Origin: JADLEX01 sp964586775
GTDB lineage: Bacteria; Lernaellota; Lernaellaia; JACKCT01
Direction of reading: 5' to 3'
Assembly (NCBI GenBank): GCA_964586775.1
Contig: CAZPJD010000102.1
Coordinates: forward strand, 1-7,797
Length of the DNA stretch: 7,797 bases
Below are positions 1 to 5,347 of this stretch, piece by piece. Position numbers and translations under genes: made by a program. Positions within the stretch are counted from its first letter, which is position 1. Each line of letters starts with the position of its first letter. The notes below the pieces were generated by a model. It had not been told where the DNA came from. It ran no database searches and saw only the letters and a program-made list of their open reading frames with translations.

Positions 1-38
1 CGCGGACGACGACACCGTCTGACATCCCCTGGCTGTCG

Positions 39-98
39 TCCCTCTGAACGTGAGGGATTGCGCGATAGATGAGGAGCCGGGCGCGAGCCCGGCTTCTC
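39..98 (+). terminator. Tandem hairpins, possible terminator of a gene left of the window
   Basis: Two inverted repeats follow each other. The first is TCCCTC (39-44) with GAGGGA (52-57) around a 7-nt loop. The second is AGCCGGGC (75-82) with GCCCGGCT (87-94) around a GCGA tetraloop, followed by TTCTC. The T-run is poor, so this would be a weak intrinsic terminator or a 3' protective structure. One frame entering from the left edge reads Ala-Asp-Asp-Asp-Thr-Val and stops at TGA 20-22. That could be the tail of an upstream plus-strand gene in this Asp-rich style, but six codons cannot prove it. I see nothing else in 1-136. Confidence 0.4.
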
Positions 99-136
99 GA
101 CGTTCGGCGGGAGGGAAGAGTTGAATCGATCGAACG

Positions 137-170
137 AAAAACGCCCCGAATCCCGAACGGGAACGGGGCG
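137..170 (-). terminator. Rho-independent terminator of the tRNA-Thr transcript
   Basis: Read on the minus strand, a stem CGCCCCG/CGGGGCG (164-170 with 142-148) encloses an inner stem of about four pairs (TCCC/GGGA) and is followed directly by five T residues (A137-A141 on the plus strand). The stem starts only 8 nt past the mature 3' end of the tRNA. Position, GC-rich stem and U-tract fit an intrinsic terminator of a single-gene tRNA transcript. Confidence 0.85.
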
Positions 171-177
171 CGCCATG

Positions 178-249
178 AGCCGCCGAGTGGAATCGAACCA
201 CCGACCACCTCCTTACCAAGGAGGTGCTCTACCCCTGAGCTACGGCGGC
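178..249 (-). tRNA. tRNA-Thr, anticodon GGU
   Basis: A complete 72-nt cloverleaf reads on the minus strand. The acceptor stem GCCGCCG/CGGCGGC is perfect. The D-arm is GCTC/GAGC with loop AGGGGTA. The anticodon stem CCTCC/GGAGG encloses loop TTGGTAA, giving anticodon GGT, which decodes the threonine codon ACC (and ACU by wobble). The T-arm is GGTGG/CCACT (one G-U pair) with loop TTCGATT. The discriminator is U. The 3' CCA is not encoded (the next three bases are CAT), so it must be added by tRNA nucleotidyltransferase. The gene has its own promoter and terminator and so looks monocistronic. Confidence 0.97.
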
Positions 250-285
250 AAAAACACGAACATCGGGCCAGCCCGAAGCGCGCGC

Positions 286-313
286 ATCATACGGATTTGG
301 AACGAAAAGGCAA
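286..313 (-). promoter_or_regulatory. Sigma-70-type promoter of tRNA-Thr with GC-rich discriminator
   Basis: On the minus strand TTGCCT (308-313) and TATGAT (286-291) are separated by 16 bp, matching the housekeeping consensus at 4/6 and 5/6. The start would fall near 279-280, about 30 nt before the tRNA. The stretch between -10 and the expected start is GCGCGCG. A GC-rich discriminator of this kind is typical of stringently controlled stable-RNA promoters. Growth-rate or ppGpp control is therefore an inference from sequence. Confidence 0.7.
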
Positions 314-325
314 GCCGAAACGGGC

Positions 326-354
326 TTTACCCTGCCGGATGCGGCGTCTACAAT
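326..354 (+). promoter_or_regulatory. Sigma-70-type promoter of the Asp-rich lipoprotein gene
   Basis: TTTACC (326-331) and TACAAT (349-354) are separated by exactly 17 bp (4/6 and 5/6 matches to the housekeeping consensus). The start would lie near 361, immediately before the GGAGGAG ribosome site at 363-369. The mRNA leader would then be only about 17 nt. The -35 element lies 12 bp from the -35 element of the divergent tRNA promoter. Confidence 0.7.
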
Positions 355-377
355 TCCTTTGTGGAGGAGACGAAACC

Positions 378-1202
378 ATGAGCGCCAGAATCAGGATTTT
401 CGGGCTGCTGGTCGTGCTGGTCGCGACGGCCGCCTTGGGATGCGCCAAGGGCGAGGACGACGAGGATTCGACGATCAACGGCAATGCGCCCGGCGGATCC
501 ACCAACACCGACACCGGCGGCGGCGACGACGACGCCGATGACGATGCGGACGACGACAGCCCGACCGTGACGGTCGCGACGGTGTTTCAGTCGTCGGTCT
601 GGGCGAACGGCGTGTACGCGTCGCTGTTCAGCGAGGTGGGGTGGCAGTCCTACAACGTGCTGCTCACCGACATGCCCGATACAGCGTTCGATGCGGCCGA
701 CCTCATTCTCGTTGATTCGTTCACGACCTGGCAGAACGTGGCGGCGGCGGATCTCGTCGAGGATTCAGGATTGCCGGTCATCGGAATGGGTTCCGGCGGA
801 CTCCAGCTCTTCGAACTCATGGGTCTCGAGTCCAGTTTCGCCAACACCAACGGTATCGTTTACGACTTTCAGGACAGCTTTACGGTGCCCGACGCTTCGC
901 ACCCGGTGTTCACCGAACCCTACGAGTTTTCCGAGTTCCTGGCCGATGGAGACTCGCTCGACGTCCTGAACACCGCGGCTGATCTGTTTGGCGTGAACCT
1001 CGATCCGCTCCCGACGGGCGTGAAGGTTCTCGCGACGCGCGAGTTCGACGAGTCGCGCGGCGGAATCCTGCTCGAGGGCTCCAAGTACATGTCCTGGGGC
1101 CTGGACCTTTCGGCCGAACAGCTCAACAGTTCTGGCAGCGCCTTGCTGGTGAACTGCATTTTCTACCTGACCGACGGCGGAGGCGACTTCGGCGTCGAGT
1201 GA
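378..1202 (+). CDS. Asp-rich-linker lipoprotein with a glutamine-amidotransferase-like fold
   Basis: The protein is a predicted outer-membrane lipoprotein of 274 aa. The start ATG 378 is chosen because GGAGGAG lies 8 nt upstream and a textbook lipoprotein signal begins there. Signal peptide residues 1-21 end in A-L-G-Cys22, and Ala at the position after Cys gives no inner-membrane retention signal. Residues 23-62 form a disordered Gly/Thr/Asp linker with a DDDADDDADDD run at 50-60. From about 64 to the end there are alternating short beta strands and helices (VATVFQ, YNVLLTD, ADLILVDS, LPVIGMGSGG, KVLATREF). This pattern resembles the class I glutamine amidotransferase/ThuA-like fold. At the nucleophile elbow the sequence is GMGSGG (136-141), so the usual Cys is absent and I expect a non-catalytic binding domain. 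The exact family is not recognised. It has its own promoter and overlaps the convergent gene by 40 bp. The gene call is secure, the fold is tentative. Confidence 0.85.
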   Translation: MSARIRIFGLLVVLVATAALGCAKGEDDEDSTINGNAPGGSTNTDTGGGDDDADDDADDDSPTVTVATVFQSSVWANGVYASLFSEVGWQSYNVLLTDMPDTAFDAADLILVDSFTTWQNVAAADLVEDSGLPVIGMGSGGLQLFELMGLESSFANTNGIVYDFQDSFTVPDASHPVFTEPYEFSEFLADGDSLDVLNTAADLFGVNLDPLPTGVKVLATREFDESRGGILLEGSKYMSWGLDLSAEQLNSSGSALLVNCIFYLTDGGGDFGVE

Positions 1203-2317
1203 TCGGCGTCCGAACACAGTGCGTCCAGCGCCGCGATCCCGTCGGCGCCAAGCCCCGCGGACTTCGCGACCCCGGCGAGGATGTCGCGGTTGCGCGCGTC
1301 GCCCGCGGCATGCGCCGCGGCGACGATGCCCAAAACGGCCTTTTCCCACGCCTTGCCGTTGCGATTCACAAAGGCCGAGAAAACCGTCTGCGCATCCTTG
1401 TCCCGACCGAGACCCGCAAGCGCCCAAGAACGCGAAAGCAAGAAGAGATCGAATCCGAGCCGGCGATCGGCGGCGTCGGCGACCGCGAGCGTTTCCTTGT
1501 AGCGGTGCGTCGCGAGCAGGAGATTCGCCCGTGTGATTTCCGCCAACGTGCGCGGGCCCGCCTTCGCCCACCGGTCGCAGGCGGCGATGGCCGATTTTTC
1601 GTCGCCGGTCAGCAGATGAAACGCGCACCACGCCAGATCGCGGCAGGGTCCCGGCCAAACGGGTTTGTCGCTTTTCAGAATCGCTTCGACGTTCGCGCGA
1701 TCGGCCGCGCTGACCTTCGGCGAGGCGCGCAGGAACTGCGTGGGCTCGCCGACGTGATTCACGATCGACGCGATCTCGACGCCGAGCGGCCCGCCCTTGG
1801 ACGCGAGATCCTCGATGGCGGACCTCGCCGCGAGCTGATTCAGGGCGAATCGCCCCGCCTCGCGCGCGAAGGTTTCGTCGGCGTTGACGAGCTTTTTCTC
1901 AAGATCCCACGTTCGCCCACCCAGCGCGGTTACGGCCCGAGCCGGGTCGTAGGCGAAGACGCTGTGCGTGACGAGACCGTCGGACGCCGAGTGAAGGCTG
2001 TAGATCAGACGCGCCACCCCGCGCGTTTCGAGGATCATGTCCACGGTCTTCATGTTGTTCGACGCGATCGCGAAAAGAATGAGTGAGCGAACGTCGTCCC
2101 GCTCTTCGTCCTTGGGCTCGACCGTCCTCGAACCGCAGAGGCCCTTGTGGATTGCTTCGTAGGTCGTTTTGTCGAGCACCGCCGGTTGCGAGTCCAACAC
2201 GACGCACAGCACGTCGTCGCCGGCAAATGCGTGGCCGGCGACCACCGCCGACACCGTGAGAAAAACGCCGATCGCGAAGCGACGGCGGGTGAGAAAGGCA
2301 CGGTCAATCGACGGCAA
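1163..2317 (-). CDS. Exported helical-repeat (TPR-like) protein, function unknown
   Basis: The frame stays open to a GTG at 2368 and an ATG at 2356, but neither has a ribosome site. A perfect AAGGAGG lies at 2324-2330, 6 nt before TTG 2317 (3 nt before GTG 2320), so I place the start at TTG, giving 384 aa. The new N-terminus is a signal peptide: T-R-R-R-F-A-I at 10-16, a hydrophobic stretch to about 28, and A-F-A before Gly33 as cleavage site. The TRRRFAI segment resembles a twin-arginine motif, so Tat or Sec export are both possible. The mature protein is Ala/Leu/Asp/Arg-rich. Residues about 225-350 look like stacked antiparallel helices of TPR/Sel1 type (TRANLLLATHRYKETLAVAD, then SRSWALAGLGRDKDAQTVF). 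It ends in a Pro-rich tail. No catalytic motif is visible. It is divergent from the Cys-rich lipoprotein gene. A periplasmic scaffold role would be a guess. Confidence 0.8.
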   Translation of the reverse strand: MPSIDRAFLTRRRFAIGVFLTVSAVVAGHAFAGDDVLCVVLDSQPAVLDKTTYEAIHKGLCGSRTVEPKDEERDDVRSLILFAIASNNMKTVDMILETRGVARLIYSLHSASDGLVTHSVFAYDPARAVTALGGRTWDLEKKLVNADETFAREAGRFALNQLAARSAIEDLASKGGPLGVEIASIVNHVGEPTQFLRASPKVSAADRANVEAILKSDKPVWPGPCRDLAWCAFHLLTGDEKSAIAACDRWAKAGPRTLAEITRANLLLATHRYKETLAVADAADRRLGFDLFLLSRSWALAGLGRDKDAQTVFSAFVNRNGKAWEKAVLGIVAAAHAAGDARNRDILAGVAKSAGLGADGIAALDALCSDADHSTPKSPPPSVR

Positions 2318-2368
2318 CACGGGCCTCCTTGATCGAAGTGATTTCGCATCTAGCATGGAGTGACGCAC

Positions 2369-2398
2369 TTGTCTTTACCGGCGAGGGCGACGTATAAC
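2369..2398 (+). promoter_or_regulatory. Likely sigma-70 promoter of the Cys-rich lipoprotein gene
   Basis: TTGTCT (2369-2374) and TATAAC (2393-2398) are separated by 18 bp, with 4/6 and 5/6 matches to consensus. The predicted start near 2405 leaves a leader of about 40 nt before GTG 2445. It lies in the divergent gap shared with the minus-strand gene starting at 2317. Confidence 0.5.
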
Positions 2399-2444
2399 TC
2401 ACGCACCCGTCGAGCCCGCGTGGCGGACGGGCGAAAGGACACTG

Positions 2445-2756
2445 GTGCCCCGTAAGATGGTCCGCAAATCCGCTCGAATCCTCGTCGCATCGATGTTCGC
2501 AATCGCGCTGGTGTTCGTCGCCGCGTGTCGCGAGGATCCCGACGACGACGAGACGACGAACGCCGAGCGTCGCGAGGTTCTCTGCGACAAAATGGACGCC
2601 TGCGACTTTGCGGATGACCTCGCCATCGAGGACTGCGCGACGTGGGCGGAAGACCTCTCCGACTGGCTGACCGATTGCGCGCTGCGCGCCGACGGCTGCC
2701 GCGAGCTCGCGGAGTGTTTCAATATCGACGAGGGTGCCGTTCCCGGGATTTCCTGA
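2445..2756 (+). CDS. Small six-cysteine lipoprotein
   Basis: The protein is 103 aa. GTG 2445 is preferred because AAAGGA (2434-2439) lies 5 nt upstream. The in-frame ATG at 2457 is too far from that site. Basic residues and a hydrophobic stretch (12-26) lead to the lipobox V-A-A-Cys28, followed by an acidic linker REDPDDDE. The mature part of 76 aa is very acidic and has six further cysteines at 47, 53, 64, 78, 85 and 91, spaced C-x5-C-x10-C-x13-C-x6-C-x5-C. The even number and near-symmetric spacing suggest a small domain held by three disulfides in the periplasm or at the cell surface. Short Cys-patterned lipoproteins of this style are common in myxobacteria-like genomes, generally without known function. 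No catalytic motif is visible. It has a probable promoter of its own and a weak terminator, so it is likely a single-gene unit. Confidence 0.8.
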   Translation: MPRKMVRKSARILVASMFAIALVFVAACREDPDDDETTNAERREVLCDKMDACDFADDLAIEDCATWAEDLSDWLTDCALRADGCRELAECFNIDEGAVPGIS

Positions 2757-2781
2757 CCCGCCGTCGGTCGCGGGCGCTTTT
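2757..2781 (+). terminator. Weak candidate terminator after the Cys-rich lipoprotein
   Basis: Immediately after the stop codon, CCCGC (2757-2761) can pair with GCGGG (2770-2774) around an 8-nt loop. CGC and then TTTT (2778-2781) follow. The stem is short and the T-run is three bases off it, so efficiency is doubtful. Confidence 0.35.
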
Positions 2782-2799
2782 CGACTCCATTTGTCGCTT

Positions 2800-2813
2800 T
2801 TGACCTCGATCAA
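2800..2813 (+). promoter_or_regulatory. FNR/Crp-type operator upstream of the regulator gene
   Basis: TTGACCTCGATCAA matches 9 of the 10 specified bases of the FNR consensus TTGAT-N4-ATCAA. It is centred at 2806.5, 75 bp before the regulator's ATG. The regulator keeps the recognition-helix residues that read TTGA-type half-sites. A TG-A-TACCCT element at 2834-2842 could serve as an extended -10, giving a start near 2848-2849. That would place the box near -42, the usual class II activator position. The -10 match is poor, so the promoter is uncertain, but the box itself is clear. Autoregulation is inferred. Confidence 0.65.
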
Positions 2814-2881
2814 TTTCGCGTCGCGAAGAATCGTGATACCCTGTAAAACTGCATTTTCGTTCCATTGGGTACACGGGTCGC

Positions 2882-3634
2882 ATGCGCAGACACCTGCTGA
2901 CGAATGTCTTTGTTTTTTCCGGTCTCGACGACCGGGCGCTCACTTTCATCGAAAGTGCGTCCGAAGAGCGGACCTATGCCGAGGGGGAGCACGTCTTTCG
3001 CGAGGGCGATCCCCCGAGTTGGTTCCCCATCCTGCTGGCCGGGCATGTCAAACTCTGGAAGCGCGCGCGCGGCGAGCGGGAGGTCATTCTGCGCATCGTC
3101 CACGCGGGCGACGTGTTCGGTGAACTCGCGACGTTTTCGGAGCATCCATATTCCGCGAGCGCGACGGCCCTCTCACCGGCGCACGTGCTGCTGATCCCTC
3201 ACGACGCGTTCCTGCAACTGTTCCGCGATGTTCCCGAGATCGGATTCGAACTGCTGATCGACATCACCGCGCGCCTGCGTGCCGCGCATGACGTCATGCA
3301 CACGATGGCGACCGACTCGGTGGATCGTCGCGTGGCCAAGTGTCTGGTGCGACTAGCGGAGCGCGCGGGGAACGAGAGCGGCGAACTGGTCCGCTTTGGA
3401 TTTCCGATCCGCAGGCGCGATGTGGCGGCGATCTCCGGCACCACGGTGGAAACGGCAATCCGCGTGCTCGGCGATTTTCGGCGGCAACACTGGGTTGGCG
3501 GGGGGCGACGTTCGCTGGAGATTCACGATCTCGACGCGCTCCGGCGATTCGCCGATGAAGGCGGTCTCGCCGCGGGACGGCGAAAGTCTCGCGCTGGCTC
3601 GCCGGGTGCGCCTCCGGTAATCGTGCCGGTCTGA
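2882..3634 (+). CDS. Crp/Fnr-family transcription regulator
   Basis: The protein is 250 aa. An N-terminal cyclic-nucleotide-binding-like beta-roll covers about residues 9-125: FSGLDDRAL, the Gly-rich turn YAEGEHVFREGD, then the cassette GELATFSEHPYSASATA at 80-96. The long dimerisation helix lies at about 115-145. A winged helix-turn-helix occupies about 147-225, with recognition helix TVETAIRVLGDF at 188-199. The cassette has Ser-Ala where E. coli CRP has the phosphate-binding Arg-Ser, so cAMP is an unlikely ligand. There is no N-terminal Cys cluster (the only Cys is 154), so it is not an Fe-S oxygen sensor like FNR. Glu190 and Arg194 match the FNR residues that contact TTGA. A 25-residue basic/Pro-rich tail follows the DNA-binding domain. 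The ribosome site before ATG 2882 is weak (GGGT). The start is chosen because the family N-terminus begins there. The ligand is unknown. Confidence 0.93.
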   Translation: MRRHLLTNVFVFSGLDDRALTFIESASEERTYAEGEHVFREGDPPSWFPILLAGHVKLWKRARGEREVILRIVHAGDVFGELATFSEHPYSASATALSPAHVLLIPHDAFLQLFRDVPEIGFELLIDITARLRAAHDVMHTMATDSVDRRVAKCLVRLAERAGNESGELVRFGFPIRRRDVAAISGTTVETAIRVLGDFRRQHWVGGGRRSLEIHDLDALRRFADEGGLAAGRRKSRAGSPGAPPVIVPV

Positions 3635-3653
3635 CGGCGCGCACGCCGCACGA

Positions 3654-3872
3654 TCAGAAAAAATGATGAAGTGTGTCGTGTATCCAGGCGGGGGCGCGGA
3701 CCGCGAGGGCGTATAGCGAAAGCGCCATGATCGTGAACCCGACCAGCGCGGCGACGCTTCGATTCAGAAGCCCCAAAAACAGGTCGTCGGCGATCTGAAC
3801 CTTGATCTCGGCGAGGGCTTCCTCCCGCTCCTCGTCGCTGAGATTCGCCCACCAATCCTGTCCGCGCGCCAT
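3654..3872 (-). CDS. Small single-pass membrane protein downstream of flgE
   Basis: The protein is 72 aa and I do not recognise it. ATG 3872 has GGAG three nt upstream, which is closer than ideal. The N-terminal 30 residues are charged and probably helical (SDEEREEALAEIKVQIADD), with two Trp at 7-8. One hydrophobic helix lies at about 39-60 (VAALVGFTIMALSLYALAV). The tail is short and rich in His and Phe (HDTLHHFF). Codons are GC-ending like those of the flagellar genes. It is the last gene of the fliK-flgD-flgE run, 57 nt after flgE, with a hairpin between them. It is not FlbD/SwrD, FliL or MotA, which often follow flgE elsewhere. A role in the flagellum is inferred only from position. It ends 19 nt from the convergent Crp/Fnr gene. 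Confidence 0.6.
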   Translation of the reverse strand: MARGQDWWANLSDEEREEALAEIKVQIADDLFLGLLNRSVAALVGFTIMALSLYALAVRAPAWIHDTLHHFF

Positions 3873-3889
3873 CGGCTCCGCCGGTTCGA

Positions 3890-3912
3890 CGGGGCCGGAC
3901 GGACCGGCCCCG
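3890..3912 (-). other. Stable intercistronic hairpin between flgE and the small membrane gene
   Basis: A perfect 9-bp GC stem, CGGGGCCGG (3890-3898) with CCGGCCCCG (3904-3912), encloses a 5-nt loop ACGGA. It lies 17 nt after the flgE stop. In the minus direction no T-run follows, so it is not a standard intrinsic terminator. It may be a 3' stabiliser of the flgE message, a processing site, or a partial attenuator that lowers expression of the small downstream gene. Confidence 0.5.
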
Positions 3913-3929
3913 CGAGGGTTCGATTCAAC

Positions 3930-5237
3930 TTATCGCGTGACGTTGACGAGTTCCTGCATCATCTGGTCGGCCGTCGAGATCAAACGGCTGTTGGCCTGGA
4001 ACCCGCGCTGCGTCGTGATCATTTGGACGAATTGGCTCGCCATGTCCACGTTGGAGAGCTCCAGCGTGTTGGCGAAAACGCGCCCGTTGCCTCCGGATGA
4101 CGGGACGCCGAGCGCGGCCGGGCCGGAATCGACGGACTCGGAAAAGAGGTTGCCGCCGACCTGCGTCAATCGTTCCTGCGCGGTGAAGCGCGCGATCGCG
4201 ACGCGGCCGAAGTTCACCGTTTCGCCGTTGGCGAACTTGCCGAACACGATGCCCTCGGGGTTGATGTCGATGGAGGACAGGTAGCTGGGACCGAATCCGT
4301 CCTGGGCTTGGAAGACGACCGCCGACTCCTCACCGAACTGCGTGGTGCCGCCAAACCCCGTGCCGCCGTCGGCGATGGATTCGCCGAAGTCGATGCCGAT
4401 CGCCTGGCCCTGCGTGCCGCCGCCGACGAAATCGAAAGCCGGAGGCGTGACGATCGTTTCGGCCACGAGCGCGCCCTCGGTGTCGAATTCCAGCGTGCCC
4501 GACGCGCCGATCGTGGCGACTCCGCTCGTCGCTTCGTTGTCGGGGACCACCGCATGCCACTCCCAGATCGACGGCACGTCGGACGTGCGGCGATAGTAGA
4601 CGCTGATCTGGTGGCTGTTGCCGAGCGAATCGTACACCGAGATCGAGTTGACGAAGTTCGACGTGGTGACGGGGTCGAGGATGTCGAAGGCCGGGCCGCC
4701 GGGGGCGACGACCGAGTCGGAGGAGAGGTTCAGGTTGATCGTCACGCCGGTTCCGTTGGTGCCGTCACCGGTGACTCGCGGAGGAAGAGGGGTGTTGCGA
4801 ATCTGAATGTCGGACGAAGTGCCGATGGAGACACCTTCCTCGTCGACGTCGAAACCCTGTACGCGCATCCCGGCGGTGGTTACGAGATAGCCGTTTTCAT
4901 CGATGCGGAAGTTTCCGGCGCGCGAGAAATACACGCCGAGGTTGCCGGGATCGCGCACCATGAAGAACCCGGCTCCTTCGATCGCCAGATCGGTCACATT
5001 GTCGGTGGCCTGGAATCCGCCCTGCGTGAAGACCTGCGACGTGGACTGGATCTGCGATCCGCGCCCGATGGAGAACCCCGATGCGAGCGTCTTGCTGAGC
5101 ACGTCGCCGAAGTTGGGCCGCGAGCCCTTGAAGCCCGGCGTGTTGATGTTCGCGATGTTGTTTCCGATGATTTCCATCGCGACTTCGTTGCTGTTGAGTC
5201 CGGAAATCCCGGAAAAAAGGGCGCCAAGTACCGTCAT
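3930..5237 (-). CDS. flgE: Flagellar hook protein FlgE
   Basis: FlgE is the structural subunit of the flagellar hook, exported by the flagellar type III apparatus and polymerised under the FlgD cap. The protein is 435 aa. The frame is open to 5309, but ATG 5237 has GGGAGG 6 nt upstream and begins the family N-terminus (LFSGISGLNSNEVAMEIIGNNIANINTPGFKGSR, residues 7-40, the rod/hook N-terminal motif). The D1/D2 core includes GVYFSRAGNFRIDENGYLVT (101-120) and VNSISVYDSLGNSHQISVYY (196-215). Residues 391-435 form the conserved C-terminal coiled-coil motif (LELSNVDMASQFVQMITTQRGFQANSRLI). The length and the paired terminal helices indicate hook rather than rod protein. There is no Cys, so Cys-dependent lysinoalanine cross-linking of the spirochaete type is not expected. 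It lies after flgD with a 110-bp gap. Confidence 0.97.
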   Translation of the reverse strand: MTVLGALFSGISGLNSNEVAMEIIGNNIANINTPGFKGSRPNFGDVLSKTLASGFSIGRGSQIQSTSQVFTQGGFQATDNVTDLAIEGAGFFMVRDPGNLGVYFSRAGNFRIDENGYLVTTAGMRVQGFDVDEEGVSIGTSSDIQIRNTPLPPRVTGDGTNGTGVTINLNLSSDSVVAPGGPAFDILDPVTTSNFVNSISVYDSLGNSHQISVYYRRTSDVPSIWEWHAVVPDNEATSGVATIGASGTLEFDTEGALVAETIVTPPAFDFVGGGTQGQAIGIDFGESIADGGTGFGGTTQFGEESAVVFQAQDGFGPSYLSSIDINPEGIVFGKFANGETVNFGRVAIARFTAQERLTQVGGNLFSESVDSGPAALGVPSSGGNGRVFANTLELSNVDMASQFVQMITTQRGFQANSRLISTADQMMQELVNVTR

Positions 5238-5347
5238 GAGAAGCCTCCCGTCAGGGTTTCGCCATCTTCGGCGCCGATCGGAACGCGCTTTTGGCGTTCG
5301 CAGTTCCATCCCGTTGAAAATCGCGATTTCTGCCCGTCCGTTGCCCG

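Noticed and set aside
69..377. N-terminal extension of the Asp-rich lipoprotein frame upstream of 378
   Set aside because: It runs antisense through the tRNA and its terminator, precedes the predicted promoter, and would hide the lipoprotein signal. ATG 378 has a good ribosome site.
525..562. GAC-rich tandem repeat
   Set aside because: It encodes the Asp-rich linker of the lipoprotein and is in frame with it. It is not a separate repeat element.
765..1658. 297-aa minus-strand open frame
   Set aside because: It spans both the lipoprotein and the helical protein in the wrong frame and is Arg/Gly-rich without any recognisable motif.
1199..2086. 295-aa plus-strand open frame
   Set aside because: It is Arg-rich low-quality sequence opposite the exported helical protein, which has a ribosome site and signal peptide. 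It is a GC-rich shadow.
2304..2813. 169-aa minus-strand open frame opposite the Cys-rich lipoprotein
   Set aside because: It has no motif, and it overlaps the FNR box and two promoter regions. The plus-strand gene has a lipobox, patterned cysteines and a ribosome site.
3635..3648. Short hairpin CGGCG/CGCCG between the convergent Crp/Fnr and 72-aa genes as a bidirectional terminator
   Set aside because: It has only five base pairs and no T-run on either side, which is too weak to call.
5238..5309. 24-residue upstream extension of FlgE
   Set aside because: It is Arg-rich and unlike any FlgE N-terminus. ATG 5237 has GGGAGG at 6 nt and begins the conserved motif.
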